A DNA stretch of 64,000 nucleotides from NCBI GenBank assembly GCA_030847615.1, contig JAUMIR010000003.1, forward strand, positions 21,147,001 through 21,211,000, read 5' to 3'. Shown piece by piece: positions 21,890 through 32,095 of this stretch. Made by a program: the position numbers and the translations under genes. This DNA comes from Gambelia wislizenii. Taxonomy: Eukaryota; Chordata; Lepidosauria; Squamata; Crotaphytidae. Positions within the stretch are counted from its first letter, which is position 1. Each line of letters starts with the position of its first letter. Below the pieces are notes generated by a model that ran no database searches, had not been told where the DNA came from, and saw only the letters and a program-made list of their open reading frames with translations.

Positions 21890-24092
21890 GAGGCAGTTCT
21901 GCACTACGGGCTCCTGTGAAAGAGATGAGAATTGAGGGGGACCACTCTTGTTAAAGCCCAAGTTAAGAAATCTTCAATCTCTGTGGCTGGTCTAATCAGA
22001 GAGCATTGGATAGTCATTCATATTTAGAAGAAGTGAGTATTCCAGAGATGCCTGACCAGTCTTTTATTGATTGAAGCATGTTGTTTCACCCTTGGGTGCA
22101 AAGCAATTCTACAAGAGAGTTGGTGTTTCCATTATTGACATGTTGTTTTTTTGTATAGGTCTGTGGGTGTTTGGCATTCCTGATTGCTTGCAAGTCCCAT
22201 ACTGTGGCCTTTTCCCCACTCCTTTTCCTCAGCAGCATGACTCACAAAAGCTGTCTTCTCATATTAGGCTGAAGTGGATCAATGTGACAAACTGACAAAC
22301 AAGGTTAAAGTCAGAATTTCAGAATCACTCTTTACAAGTCAGCAACCTGCCTTTAATAAACAAAGAACACTATGTATCATTCTCCTGTACACACATAACT
22401 TAATTGAAGCACCTTACTGTGGCATTTTGTTTCTGAGTGTATCAACTGTCATTCTACCACAAGCTTTAAGAACAGTCTTCATGACAGTGCTCTTTGTGGG
22501 GTAAGGATGGGGATGTTCAAGTAACTAATGGGGTAAAGAGATACAGCAACAATTTTTGAGGACCACCAGATGAGGCATATGTGCCAGGAGGTGGTAGTAT
22601 ATGTTGCTGTAGTTCTCAGAGCTTTTGAAAATATCCAAATGATGTCTTTTTGTCCTGAACCTTTTCCTGTCAAATCCAGGCACCAGCTGCAACATTTTAC
22701 TCCCATCCTTGAGTAGTGTTTTTTCCCCCTCCTAAATTCCAGGATATCATTACCTACCCTGATAGATATTCTATCTTGGAATATCAAATAATTGGCTATA
22801 TTTAATAATTTGGCTTACGGTGGCCATCCACATGGTTGCAGGTAAACCAGGAACCTCCAAATTTCAAGACAGGATTCGTGTAAGATCAAGGGAGGGGCCT
22901 TTGGAAATTCCACTCAGGTTAACAACTGGAGGGGAGTCACTCACTAATCCAATCAATGAAAGTAGAGACCTTAATGCTTGTAAAGTGAATCCTTCTTCTC
23001 CTGCTCCCCTCCAACAAAAAACCTTGCCTGTTCCTATTCAAATCCAAAGTAAAGCACCCACTAATGAGCACTCTTTGTTTAGTCATGGGAACCTCCGAGA
23101 AACATTGCATTCCATTCAAGCTTTCATCTCTTCAGATGAATTGTTCCACATAAATATCATCCTTAAACACCACCCAGGTGTGCACAAATCCCTTGCCTTT
23201 TGACTCCATGTCACTTCGTACCACCATTCTGCCTCCCGGACCTCCTCTCTGCTGGTTTACTTCAAGATCGCAGTTCTGCAAGATTGGTACAGTATAACCT
23301 GCAATCCCCTTACTCTATTCCTCTATGCAAATATTTCCAACTGCTTTCAATAGCCTTGTGTGAGTGTCTGAAGCCTGAGTGTTTGCGTGGATGCTATTGG
23401 TATTAATCTCCAATAACAATTATTTAAGTGTACCTTTTGGCTTAGAATATCCTCCGTTATTACTGGTATACATAGGTTAAAAGGCCCCACCATTGCCTGA
23501 CCTCTCACATGCCAAGCTGGGTTAGCTAAATTCCTCACATTAATATTAGGACATTAGAGGGTCCCCATGGACCCCAAGCAATTGTGGTAACAATATATCA
23601 TAAAGGAAAAAAAATCTACTCATTTCCTTCTTTCTTTCTTTCCCTTTAGAGTTATGGTGCTATAGTGCACTCTAGCATTATGACTAGCATCCTGTATTGC
23701 AGTTATGGATTTGTAACCTAGAGTACCTAGAGAGGCATGATCATAAATACCCTCACCAAACTGACCTTAACAGCCAGCAGCCTGACCAACCAATGGAGGT
23801 CTGTTCTGCTGGCAATAGGAGCACTGCAAGATGGTGTTTCTAGCTCCCCTCCACCAGTGAGTGAGGCTGTGATGATGAATTGCAACAGGGATTCTGCTTC
23901 TGATTGTCACAGCCTTGACTGCTGGAAGGAGTGGACTGAAAATGTCATCGTGCTGTGCCCTGATCGCCAGCTGAACACACTTCCATCAGTCAGTGTGGCT
24001 GCTGGCTGTTAAGGTAGTTTTTTGGGTTAGGCCAGGAGATGATAATTAGTTATACATTTGTATGTGTGTGAACATTTGTATGAATTTGTAAC
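21890..24092. other. No gene recognised; unassigned DNA
   Basis: No coding or repeat family is recognised across these 2.2 kb. All frames are short and featureless. Confidence 0.45.
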
Positions 24093-24095
24093 TAA

Positions 24096-24426
24096 GGAGA
24101 TTTTCAGACAGGCAAAAATCGCTCCTTGCCGCGCGAGCAGCCTCCCGAAACTGCTGCGCGGCAAGGGTCTTCTTCGGACGACGCTGTGCCTCTGGCGAAA
24201 CCGTCCGTGTCACTTCCGTGAAGCTTGGGACGGCTCCGCATCATATTTCAATCACGGGCAGCCTCCGTGCTTGAAATATGACGCGGAGCCGTCCCAAGCT
24301 TCACGGAAGTGACACGGACGGTTTCGCCAGAGGCACAGCGTCGTCCGAAGAAGACCCTTGCCGCGCAGCAGTTTCGGGAGGCTGCTCGCGCGGCAAGGAG
24401 CGATTTTTGCCTGTCTGAAAATCTCC
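24096..24426. mobile_element. 331-bp near-perfect palindromic element, TAA TSD (Harbinger-like MITE)
   Basis: TAA at 24093-24095 and 24427-24429 flank inverted arms of about 163 bp that differ at only two positions, separated by a loop of about 7 nt (GCAGCCT). Termini are GGAGATTTTCAGACAGG. Each arm carries its own nested hairpin (CCTTGCCGCGC against GCGCGGCAAGG), so the single strand could fold into a branched structure. It is rich in CpG, unlike the surrounding DNA. A 3-bp TWA duplication is the PIF/Harbinger signature. There is no open frame, so it must be mobilised in trans. Confidence 0.85.
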
Positions 24427-24429
24427 TAA

Positions 24430-24980
24430 GTAGGAAAAGTAGGATATCAGCCTATAGTTCTAGGGGGGAAACTTTTTTTTTTTAATAAAGGGAAGAATAA
24501 GATTTATCCTTAGCAGACAACAACGCCCCCCCCCCAAAAAAAGATTGGAACAATTGGATGCCAAAGTGACAACAACTGGCAAAACAACTGGGCTCTGGAC
24601 TCACAATGAATTTGTCAAAATATTGCAGAATTTTTGGTGGCATGGTTGTGGAAAAGAAGGCAGAAGTTTCTTTGGTGGGGAAAAAAAGTCTTGGATTTAA
24701 AGCCAAATTGTATTCCTGGAAGTCTTCTGGAAGTGCAATTCCACTTCTAAAACAAGCTTTGAGTTCCTCACATGCCTTGTTTTTAAAAGAAATTGGGGTC
24801 TTTTTTTTTTTTTTTGGCCACTGCAAAAGCTGAAGTGCCACTGCTATTTTCCTGAAATTTTGCTTCAGCTACTTGAAGGCAAAGTGGTTTTCAGATGCAG
24901 AGTATAGCTGTATCACAAGAGGGAAATTAAAATCAGACGATAATTCTAAGCATGTTTACTTGAAGAAAGAGATGTACATT
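24430..24980. other. No gene recognised
   Basis: Unassigned sequence with T, C and A homopolymers. Confidence 0.45.
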
Positions 24981-24982
24981 TT

Positions 24983-25058
24983 GTAAGCTGCTCTGAGAGC
25001 CCATGTGGCTGAAGGGCAAAGTATAAATACTCTAAACAAACAAACAAACAAACAAACA
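24983..25058 (+). mobile_element. SINE 3' tail fragment
   Basis: TTTGTAAGCTGCTCTGAGAG and GGCTGAAGGGCAAAGTATAA match the 3' part of the SINEs at 19702 and 35049. An (AAAC)n tail at about 25033-25057 follows. The tRNA head is missing. Confidence 0.65.
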
Positions 25059-25959
25059 CCATATTAGACTGAAATATAGCAAAAGCAGGCACCTTCACAC
25101 CAGATGTAATGCTTTACTGTATGACACCGGCATTCTTCCAGCAGTCTTTCATGCTGGTCCTGTCAGGGACCGAGATTAGAAAAAAGAAATGGTTTTACCT
25201 CAGTCCCCCATGGGACCTGAACAAAAGAACACCGATGTCATGCAGTAAGGTAGCAGGGGAGACGGAATGTTCTTGCTGCTTTGTCATTTTTCTCCGGAGT
25301 GTGGTAAGCCCCTTAAAGTGCATTTCAAGCTTCATAACGCCCTGGGCTCTGCACTTATCCTTCTAGAAATTTTCAGCTTTCTGACTTGAACCATTCTCAT
25401 ACTATTTGTCCATGACGAAAAAAAAACAACACCCAAACAGAGAAAGAAAGATCAAACATATTATTCTCCTTCTCCACAAACATCATCATCATCATCAGGA
25501 TTCCCTTTCGACATCAACCATGATACCTATATTTCTGCAAGTTTGTATATTTGTTCATTATGAGCAGCTCTGTGTGACTTGTGTCATTTTCATAGAAATT
25601 GTCCACCTCTTTCCCCCTGAAAACAAACAAACAAACAAAACAAACCCATTAACAGAAGAACTATATCTCTCTCCTCCCCCAGAAGTTTTGGACTCCCCAT
25701 TGACATGAACTGTAGCACTTCTCTTACTCAAATTTTGCAGGTTTACATCAGTTGTGTTTGCTATTTGCATAGCAGAGAACATAGGAGAATGAAGCAAATC
25801 CCTTTTGAATAAAGCTCCTTTTGAAAAAGGCTGCTGTTATACAAAAAACCCTGCACCTATTTGTCTAACATTTAGAAGGTATCATACCTTTCCACAGGGC
25901 TACTAAGCCTATAATTTTAAAAATGGCATTTTTTTGGGAAAATCTAATGTTAAAAGCAT

Positions 25960-25990
<31 letters not shown>

Positions 25991-26108
25991 CAACAACTAT
26001 GGCAACAAGAATGCCTACTAAGCCTTCCAGTTATATACATAAAAAACAAAAACAAAAAACAAATCCAGTCATACTTAATGGGAGGCACAGATCTTCTGGT
26101 TTTGGGAT
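25059..26108. other. No gene recognised; microsatellites
   Basis: Unassigned DNA with (ATC)n at about 25482-25497, (AAAC)n at about 25621-25640 and (AC)n at 25963-25991. Confidence 0.5.
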
Positions 26109-26109
26109 T

Positions 26110-26680
26110 GTGGGGTTGTCTAAACAGTGAAAATAACCCTCATGGAATTCGCTGGGAATACAACCTGTCTAAATGGGATCCCGCATCAATCCACAGTATT
26201 TGGAAGGAGTGAGGCCCAAAATGGCAAAAAACCCCTTCCTGTAGTTTTTTTTTTTTTTTTTAAAGTGAGGCAGTGCACATTCTTACTCATTAGGACAAGT
26301 ACATTCACTTTGAATCACTTTCCCATATGAGAGGAAGCTCAAAGCTGATTGGCACAGTGGCTTACTAACAGGGTAAGCGCCCTCTGCTGACATGTTGGTG
26401 GGGTGTTTTCCTTAGCTAGTGGTTGTTAAGACAATAAAACAGGGTGGTTTGTTTTTTGTTTTGTTCTGCAGCCCTTTTAATTTGGAAAAAAAATTCTATC
26501 ACTCCAGTGCACCTTAGACAACATTTTTTAAAAAAAGTTTGGCAGCGGGTAAATCACTCATGGCATCCATCTGGCACATGAAGCTTCTGGAGGCTTCTGG
26601 GGCTAAAAACATCATTAAGACAAGTCACTGCTGCTGCAAAATGCCATTACTGTGAGGTACTCCATCCCCCCCCCCTTGTG
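26110..26680 (+). mobile_element. ~600-bp dispersed repeat, copy 1 (probable nonautonomous DNA element)
   Basis: It shares, in order, the blocks GTCTAAACAGTGAAAATAA, CCTCATGGAATTC, CCACAGTATTTGGAAGGAGT, GAGGCAGTGCACATTC, GCTGATTGGC, GCTGACATGTTGG, GGTTGTTAAGACAATAAAAC and a C-run end with the repeat at 39787-40399. Internal order and spacing are conserved but sequence identity is moderate. The left end GGGGTTGTCTAAACAGT could be a terminal inverted repeat. No protein frame is seen. Confidence 0.6.
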
Positions 26681-27505
26681 CAGGAGAGGACTTAGATTGA
26701 GCTGGATAGGTCCACATAAATCAGAGCATACCCTGACCACTATTAGAACTGCTGAATCAGGGTCTGTATTGAATTATGGAGGGTGATACACATTCTCCCT
26801 TGATAGCTAAAATCAAAATGGACCTCAAAGAAAATGACTGGTGTTCCACTTGGGAGTTATATCTTTTTAACTGACCTTCCATGTGCACAAAACTGAAATG
26901 AGTAGTTTCACCTGGGAGCCATGATGTTACAACATATGTGCATCCATTGTGCATGGTGAGCCAGTGGAGTGACTGATGCACCATGGGTGCTTCAGGGTGC
27001 TCCATGATACACTTCAGAATCACAGCTAGAAAGTGCCAGAGCACAGTGGGAGCTTTTGATGTGCATCAGAAGTGACAAATGTCCATCAGAAGTGCCCAAT
27101 ATCCATTGGAAATTCCCACTGCATATCTCTGCAATTCACTAACAGGGTTGTGTTTCAGTAACATTGTTACAGATCCATAAAGTTATGAAATGTACACTTG
27201 TGATGTAGGATCTCAGCTGACATCTTTAGTATAGGAGCATTAATAAGAAAATGCTGCAATTTTTCCTGTCCCTAGTGGTGCCCTGATTTAATGTATAGTT
27301 GCACTTCTTCTGTAGTGTTGTATAGATTTCCACATCGCTGCTATCTATAATGGCAAAGTGCAACTGGTTCTGGTTCCAGTCTAATTTTGGGAGCAAGGAG
27401 CCTTTCCACATACAGAGTCAAGCTGAAAGTCATCGCTGAATCCAGATGGAAAACAATTTAATTTACATTTATATACAATCAATTTTGTCATTGATTTCAT
27501 GAGGA
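26681..27505. other. No gene recognised
   Basis: Unassigned sequence. AAGTGTCCAT/AAGTGACAAA-like words at 27060-27110 form a short imperfect tandem repeat (ATCAGAAGTG, CATCAGAAGTGCCC). Confidence 0.45.
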
Positions 27506-27509
27506 TCTA

Positions 27510-27745
27510 GGCTGCAGTACTAAGAGCCCGTGTGGGGTTGCAGTTTGAGTGCTGGATTGAGACTTGAGAGATTCAGGTTCTCCCCATGAGACCCACTGGG
27601 TGATCTTGAGCCAGTCACATTCTCTCTCACACCTGACCTACCTCACAAGGTTGTTGAGATTGTAGAGTAGAGAGAAAGAGAGGTATGTATGTTGATGAGC
27701 TCACTGGAGGAAAGGTGGGATATAAATGTAACAAATAAATAAAAG
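27510..27745 (+). mobile_element. MIR/tRNA-core-like SINE
   Basis: TTTGAGTGCTGGATTGAGAC followed by AGATTCAGGTTC (degenerate B box) and GAGACCCACTGGGTGATCTT, GAGCCAGTCACATTCTCTC corresponds to the tRNA head and core of MIR-like SINEs in amniotes. It ends in GGGATATAAATGTAACAAAT. The head is degraded. Confidence 0.7.
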
Positions 27746-28790
27746 ATGCACAGGACTTTGCAACACTCCAGGAGGTTAGCTGGAAGAGAGCTCCAAAATG
27801 GTCTTGAAATAAATGCAAATAATCTGTTTGGACTTCAGAGGTTAACCCCCTGCAGTTTTTGCAACAGCATGCCTAGGACCTGGCATATCTTCAGAAAGTC
27901 ATTTGTATATGTTAATCAGGAACTACTAGGAAGTTCAAGAGCTTTGGCTTGCAACTAATGAGGCAATTGCATTTTTTTAAGTCTTTTTTGGGTTGAAGGG
28001 AGTGGGGAAAGAGAAAGAGTGAAAGGAGGGCTTGGATCTGAAATTATTATCTTCTCTTCAAACATCTGTGCATTGGCAGATTTCAAGTCAGGAGATTTTC
28101 ACTCAGCAAAGAATGATTTAATGACTTCCAAGCTAAGCAAGGCCTTGGGAAAGAAATTGCTCTAAATGGCCCCTCTGCCCACCCCCTCCAGCAATCGCTA
28201 GCTGATCTCTTTTTTGAGGCACTTTTCATAATTCATCTATCTATAGCCTTAAAATAATATTTCATAGCCCCCCCCCTTTCGTTGCCCCAAACCTTAGCAA
28301 TTAACTGAGTGATTATTTTAGTATCTGCAAAGCCATTGCCAATTGATTTTAACTTCTTGGCTGCTTTTAAGGAGTGAGCCTTCGATGTGCTATTCTTACT
28401 GACCCATTAATGTTTGGCAATCGGCTTCCCCATTTTCTTCTTGTTTTAAGTCCTGTTTGTTATGCACAGAATGTATCTTTAATGGCCTCTCTTTGGTACT
28501 CAGGATAGTGTTCTTTGGGGAGATTAGGTTTAATACACTTTAGGGATTTGAATTTTCTGGGAGGAAACATCACATCAATAGTTTTCCCCCCTCCCCACCC
28601 AACAGGGCATGAGTGTAGCTCTATCCTCATTCAGGCTGAAAGTCTCTTCTGTCCTGAACTTCCTCATCTCAGCTGCCTTGTGCCAACAACACAGATCTGT
28701 ATTGCTTTCTACCCTCAGCTTACTATGTGCTGCAGTAAGAGGAATCAACATCCAGAATCCCTAGCAGTGGCTTTCTCCAATCAAGCTCAT
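27746..28790. other. No gene recognised; repeat-free block, possible conserved noncoding sequence
   Basis: Between about 28030 and 28470 there is no recognisable repeat, and short motifs (TTTAATGGCC, GATTTAATGACTTCC, AATTAACTGAGTGATTATTT) look like the ordered AT-hook and homeodomain-type words common in conserved noncoding elements. This rests on appearance only. Confidence 0.35.
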
Positions 28791-28792
28791 AG

Positions 28793-29365
28793 TTTTCTGT
28801 GTTTTTTTTTTCTGGGCTGTGAGGCCGTGTTCTGGAAGAGTTTATTTCTGATGTTTCGCCTGCATCTGTGGCTGGCATCTTCAGAGAATGGTTGGGTAGG
28901 AGTGTGTGTGTGGGAGAATCAGAATGCACAGTGAAGCTATTGAAATCCACAAACACCTGGACAACTTCAACAGGAAAGAAGAAACCCTAAAAGTAAAAAA
29001 AATCTGGCTACCAGTCTTGAAAAACGCTAAAATCAAAACTCAACACATGCAAATTAACTCCAGCCAGGGATAGGGGGATTTCCAGCAGACAATGGACCAT
29101 TAGCCAAACAGACACTTATCCTCCTTGCATATCTCCCCCCCATGAACTAGCCATTCAAATATACAAATTTGCATATCCTCCCCAGCAGGAGTTCACAGTA
29201 TATAAACCCCACACACACTCCTACCAAACCATTCTATGAAGATGCCAGCCACAGATGCAGGCAAAACAGCAGAAATAAACTCTCCCAGAACATGGCCTCA
29301 CAGCCCAGAAAAAAAACATGGAAAACCTATGGATGCCGGCCATGAAAGCCTTCAACTTCACAAGC
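28793..29365 (+). mobile_element. Penelope-like element fragment with inverted LTR-like ends
   Basis: The left part (28793-28889) is an inverted copy of the right-hand terminal segment (about 29235-29335); both contain GATGCCAGCCACAGATGCAGG and AACATGGCCTCACAGCCC. Between them a coding remnant reads EAIEIHKHLDNFNRKEETLK, then a tryptophan-proline segment, resembling the end of the Penelope RT/GIY-YIG protein. The right end finishes in GCCGGCCATGAAAGCCTTC. Oppositely oriented LTR-like pieces are typical of Penelope insertions. The copy is 5'-truncated and not coding. Confidence 0.65.
28846..28888 (-). ncRNA. Hammerhead-ribozyme-like motif in the Penelope end
   Basis: Read 5' to 3' on the minus strand: TTCT (helix I), core CTGAAGA, an extra T, GCCAGC...GCAGGC (helix II with one A-A mismatch and loop CACAGAT), core GAAA, the short ACAT pair forming a minimal helix III, cleavage triplet ATC, then AGAA closing helix I. 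All conserved hammerhead core positions are present apart from the unusual T after the first core block. Penelope-like elements are known to carry hammerhead motifs with very short helix III. Activity is not shown. Confidence 0.6.
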
Positions 29366-30422
29366 TCACAGTAATTACTCCCATAAGTTAACTGAGGGCT
29401 CACCTACATGGGCAATGAAACCTGTACACACCTCTTATTTGCAGCACAGTTGACACACAGCATTTTCAATGATGTGCATTTTCACTGGGATTTCTTCAGG
29501 AAATCCTAGATCTGTAAGAGTCCCAATTTGCTCTAGACTTGAATGGAAAACCCAGATTTTTGGCCAGGACTTCATTCTGCTTTTTTAAAAAGAAACTTTT
29601 AAAAACTGTTTTAAAAATAAAAATTGATTGTGTGTATATCTGGATAAGCATATCTCTGCTTATCCAGTGATACAGTACGCTGGGACCACATTTATTTGTT
29701 TATTTGCATTCATGAGTGAACAGAAAAAACAAACAAACACCTAAGCAGCCCTGGTCATGTGGCTGGAAATAGTATGATATATAGGACACATGATCTGTGT
29801 CCTGCCCCGACACAACTAACATTGTGGAGGTGTTAGCATGCCTTACTACCCCCTCCCTATAATATCTCATAATTGGAAATAGGGGACACTTCAAATGGGT
29901 CAAGTATACTGGGGTGGTCAAAAAAGAGGTCAGGTGGAGGTCACAAGAACCTTGCATGATTTCTTAGAAATGTTTTAGCAAGTAAACCCAAGCTAGGATT
30001 ATGTGAAGCCCCTTAGCAAACAAAACCATTAAGGATATATGTGCTAATTCCTTCTTGGGCCTCTCAGTGGTGAGTCATACAAAGTGAACAATCAAGTGAC
30101 CTCTCCAACCCAAATCCCCAGGAAATATCCCTTGAAACCCACTCCTGTCCTGAAATGTGAGGTTGTCATAGACCCATCAATTCCAATCTCCCAGCCATTA
30201 ATACCAATCAGTTAGGTTTTGGTTTCCTTTGTTTACTCAGTGGAAAAGCCATATAAGCTTTGTCCTAGCCAGAGTACCCTCTTCAGGATATGAAGAAAGG
30301 TATAAATATTGGTCCTATAACAATAGAAAAGTGTGCTTCTGAGGATGAGACCAGCCACTATCTTTCTTGGCATGCCCCTGGATCAGAACTTCCAATGCCA
30401 CCCTCAGACCTTGTTCTGAGTA
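29366..30422. other. No gene recognised; possible MITE end at 29396
   Basis: GAGGGCTCACCTACATGGGC at about 29394 resembles the putative terminus at 11091, but the partner end was not found. The rest is unassigned. Confidence 0.4.
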
Positions 30423-30674
30423 CAGTAGGACCCCCGTATCCACTTATTCATTATCCACTGATTCAGTTATCCATGGTTTCAATGTCAGTTCAGCTACCAT
30501 AGAGTCTTCCAGAAAATGCATCCTCCCTAGCCATTTTCTAGGTCCTCCAAGGCAACTCTATGATATTTTAAACTGAAAGTCCCATTATTTTCAATAACGT
30601 TTGCTGTTATCTGTGGGGTTAGGTATCCATGGCACCCCTAGAACCAATCTCCCATGGATACGGGGATCCTATTG
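30423..30674. mobile_element. Tigger/pogo-like MITE, TA TSD (copy 4)
   Basis: TA flanks both ends (30421-30422, 30675-30676). CAGTAGGACCCCCGTATCC opens it and GGATACGGGGATCCTATTG closes it, a good terminal inverted repeat. Internal words are shared with 12603-12867. It is 252 bp with no frame. Confidence 0.85.
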
Positions 30675-30676
30675 TA

Positions 30677-31480
30677 TGTCAAAACTCTACTTTTCAAAAT
30701 CTGGTAACTATCGCCGTATTCCCTGAATCTATTCCTCTACCCAACCTTTCTGCCTTACTTCTTCGATAGCTTGTCTCAAACATCAAAGTTATACAGGTTT
30801 TGCCATCTCTTATTCCAACATATTCTGATTGGTGTCCATTCTTGTCAACTTGTTTGAATGAGTTGTTCTTTAACATTGCCATTAATCTATCTAAATCCCA
30901 CATATCTCTTAATTTAATTAACCAATCATCTATTGTAGGAATTTCTTTCTCCTTCCATTTTTGTGCAAATAATGTTCTGACTGCTGTGACCATATACAAC
31001 ACTAATTTCCAATGTTTCTCCATAATATTTTCCCCCAAAATATCTATCATATTAAGGACTTTTTCGGATGGGGATTTGTAACGGAAGCAGCCTCGTCCCC
31101 ATTGTGAGGCTGCTTCGCTGCAGAGGGTCCATTTCGGACAACGCTCTCCCCTGCCGATACTGTTGCAGAAGTGCTGGGAGGCTGCAGGGCCATATTTGGT
31201 GATTTTCTAATCACGAAAGTTGATCGCGATTAGGAAATTGCCAAATATGGTGCTGCAACCTCCCAGCACTTCCGCAACAGTATCAGCAGGGGAGAGCGTC
31301 ATCTGAAATGGACCCCCTGCAGCGCAGCAGCCTCACAATGGGGATGAGGCTGCTTCTGTTAAAAATCCCCATCTGAAAAATCCCTAAGCAAATACAGTTC
31401 TGGAAGTTTTGCAAATCTTATTCCTATAATCTCCATTATTTGGTTGTGAATTTTATTCCTTTTTTTCCCATTTCACATCA
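30677..31480 (-). pseudogene. L1 ORF2 C-terminal fragment, split by a palindromic element
   Basis: The minus-strand frame 30694-31050 encodes MIDILGENIMEKHWKLVLYM, then TAVRTLFAQKWKEKEIPTI, a standard L1 ORF2 C-terminal region. Beyond the palindrome at 31056-31384 the frame continues upstream with NQIMEIIGIRFAKLPELYL. The L1 at 5707 has EFYLLNMLDIL at the same place, so the two halves join directly once the insertion is removed. Only the last part of ORF2 remains. Confidence 0.85.
31056..31384. mobile_element. 329-bp palindromic element, TAA TSD (second family member)
   Basis: TAA at 31053-31055 and 31385-31387 flanks inverted arms beginning GGACTTTTTCGGATGGGG on the left and, reverse-complemented, GGGATTTTTCAGATGGGG on the right. 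As in the 24096 copy, each arm has a nested hairpin right behind the end (AAGCAGCCTC against GAGGCTGCTT). It also shares GGGTC...TTCGGAC(G/A)ACGCT. Arms have diverged more than in the 24 kb copy. It sits inside an L1 frame. Confidence 0.85.
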
Positions 31481-31749
31481 CCACCACATGTGGGGAAAAA
31501 AACCTGTGGAAGAGAGAGACAGCTGCCAGAGAGACCTCCCTGTCAAGTGAAAGTGATGCCTTATTCGCGGCTGCAGCGCAGACTGAGCATGCAAGGATGA
31601 CAAGAACATCTGAAACTGGGACCTATTTGTGATACAGTATCGTGTCTGATAGTCTCCTATATTTCCAGTTTCTATGTATGGATATGTAAACTGAACATTG
31701 AACAAAGTTGATAGGAAGAGAATCAACTCATTTGAAATGGGGTGCTGGA
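31481..31749. other. No gene recognised
   Basis: Unassigned short spacer. Confidence 0.45.
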
Positions 31750-32095
31750 GGAGAGTTCTGCTGATACCCTGAACTGCTAAAAATGAGCCTTAAAGCAAAT
31801 CGAGTCTGAACTCTCCGTAGAAGCCAAGATGACTAACCTGAGACTACCACACTTTGGACATATCATGAGAAGACTTGATTTATTAGAAAAGACAATGATG
31901 CCTGACAAGACAGTAGGCAGTAGGAAAAGAGGATGACTGCATTACGGGTGGATAGACTCACTCAAGGAACCCACAGCCCTGAGTTTACAAAACCTGAGCA
32001 GGGCTGTTGAAGATAGGTTGACTTGGAGGTCTCTCATTCATAGGGTCACCATAAGTCAAAGTCAACTTGACACCAGTAAGCAACCACCACCTTGG
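31750..32095 (+). mobile_element. RTE/BovB-type LINE 3' end
   Basis: Translation in one frame gives HFGHIMRRLDLLEKTMMPDK, a glycine-rich basic stretch, a W-DSLKE segment, then LSRAVEDRLTWRSLIHRVTI, in the order of the BovB ORF2 C terminus. It is followed by GGGTCACCATAAGTCAAAGT and CAACTTGACACCA, the BovB-type 3' UTR. In-frame stops show decay. This lineage is distinct from the intact element at 13 kb. Confidence 0.85.
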
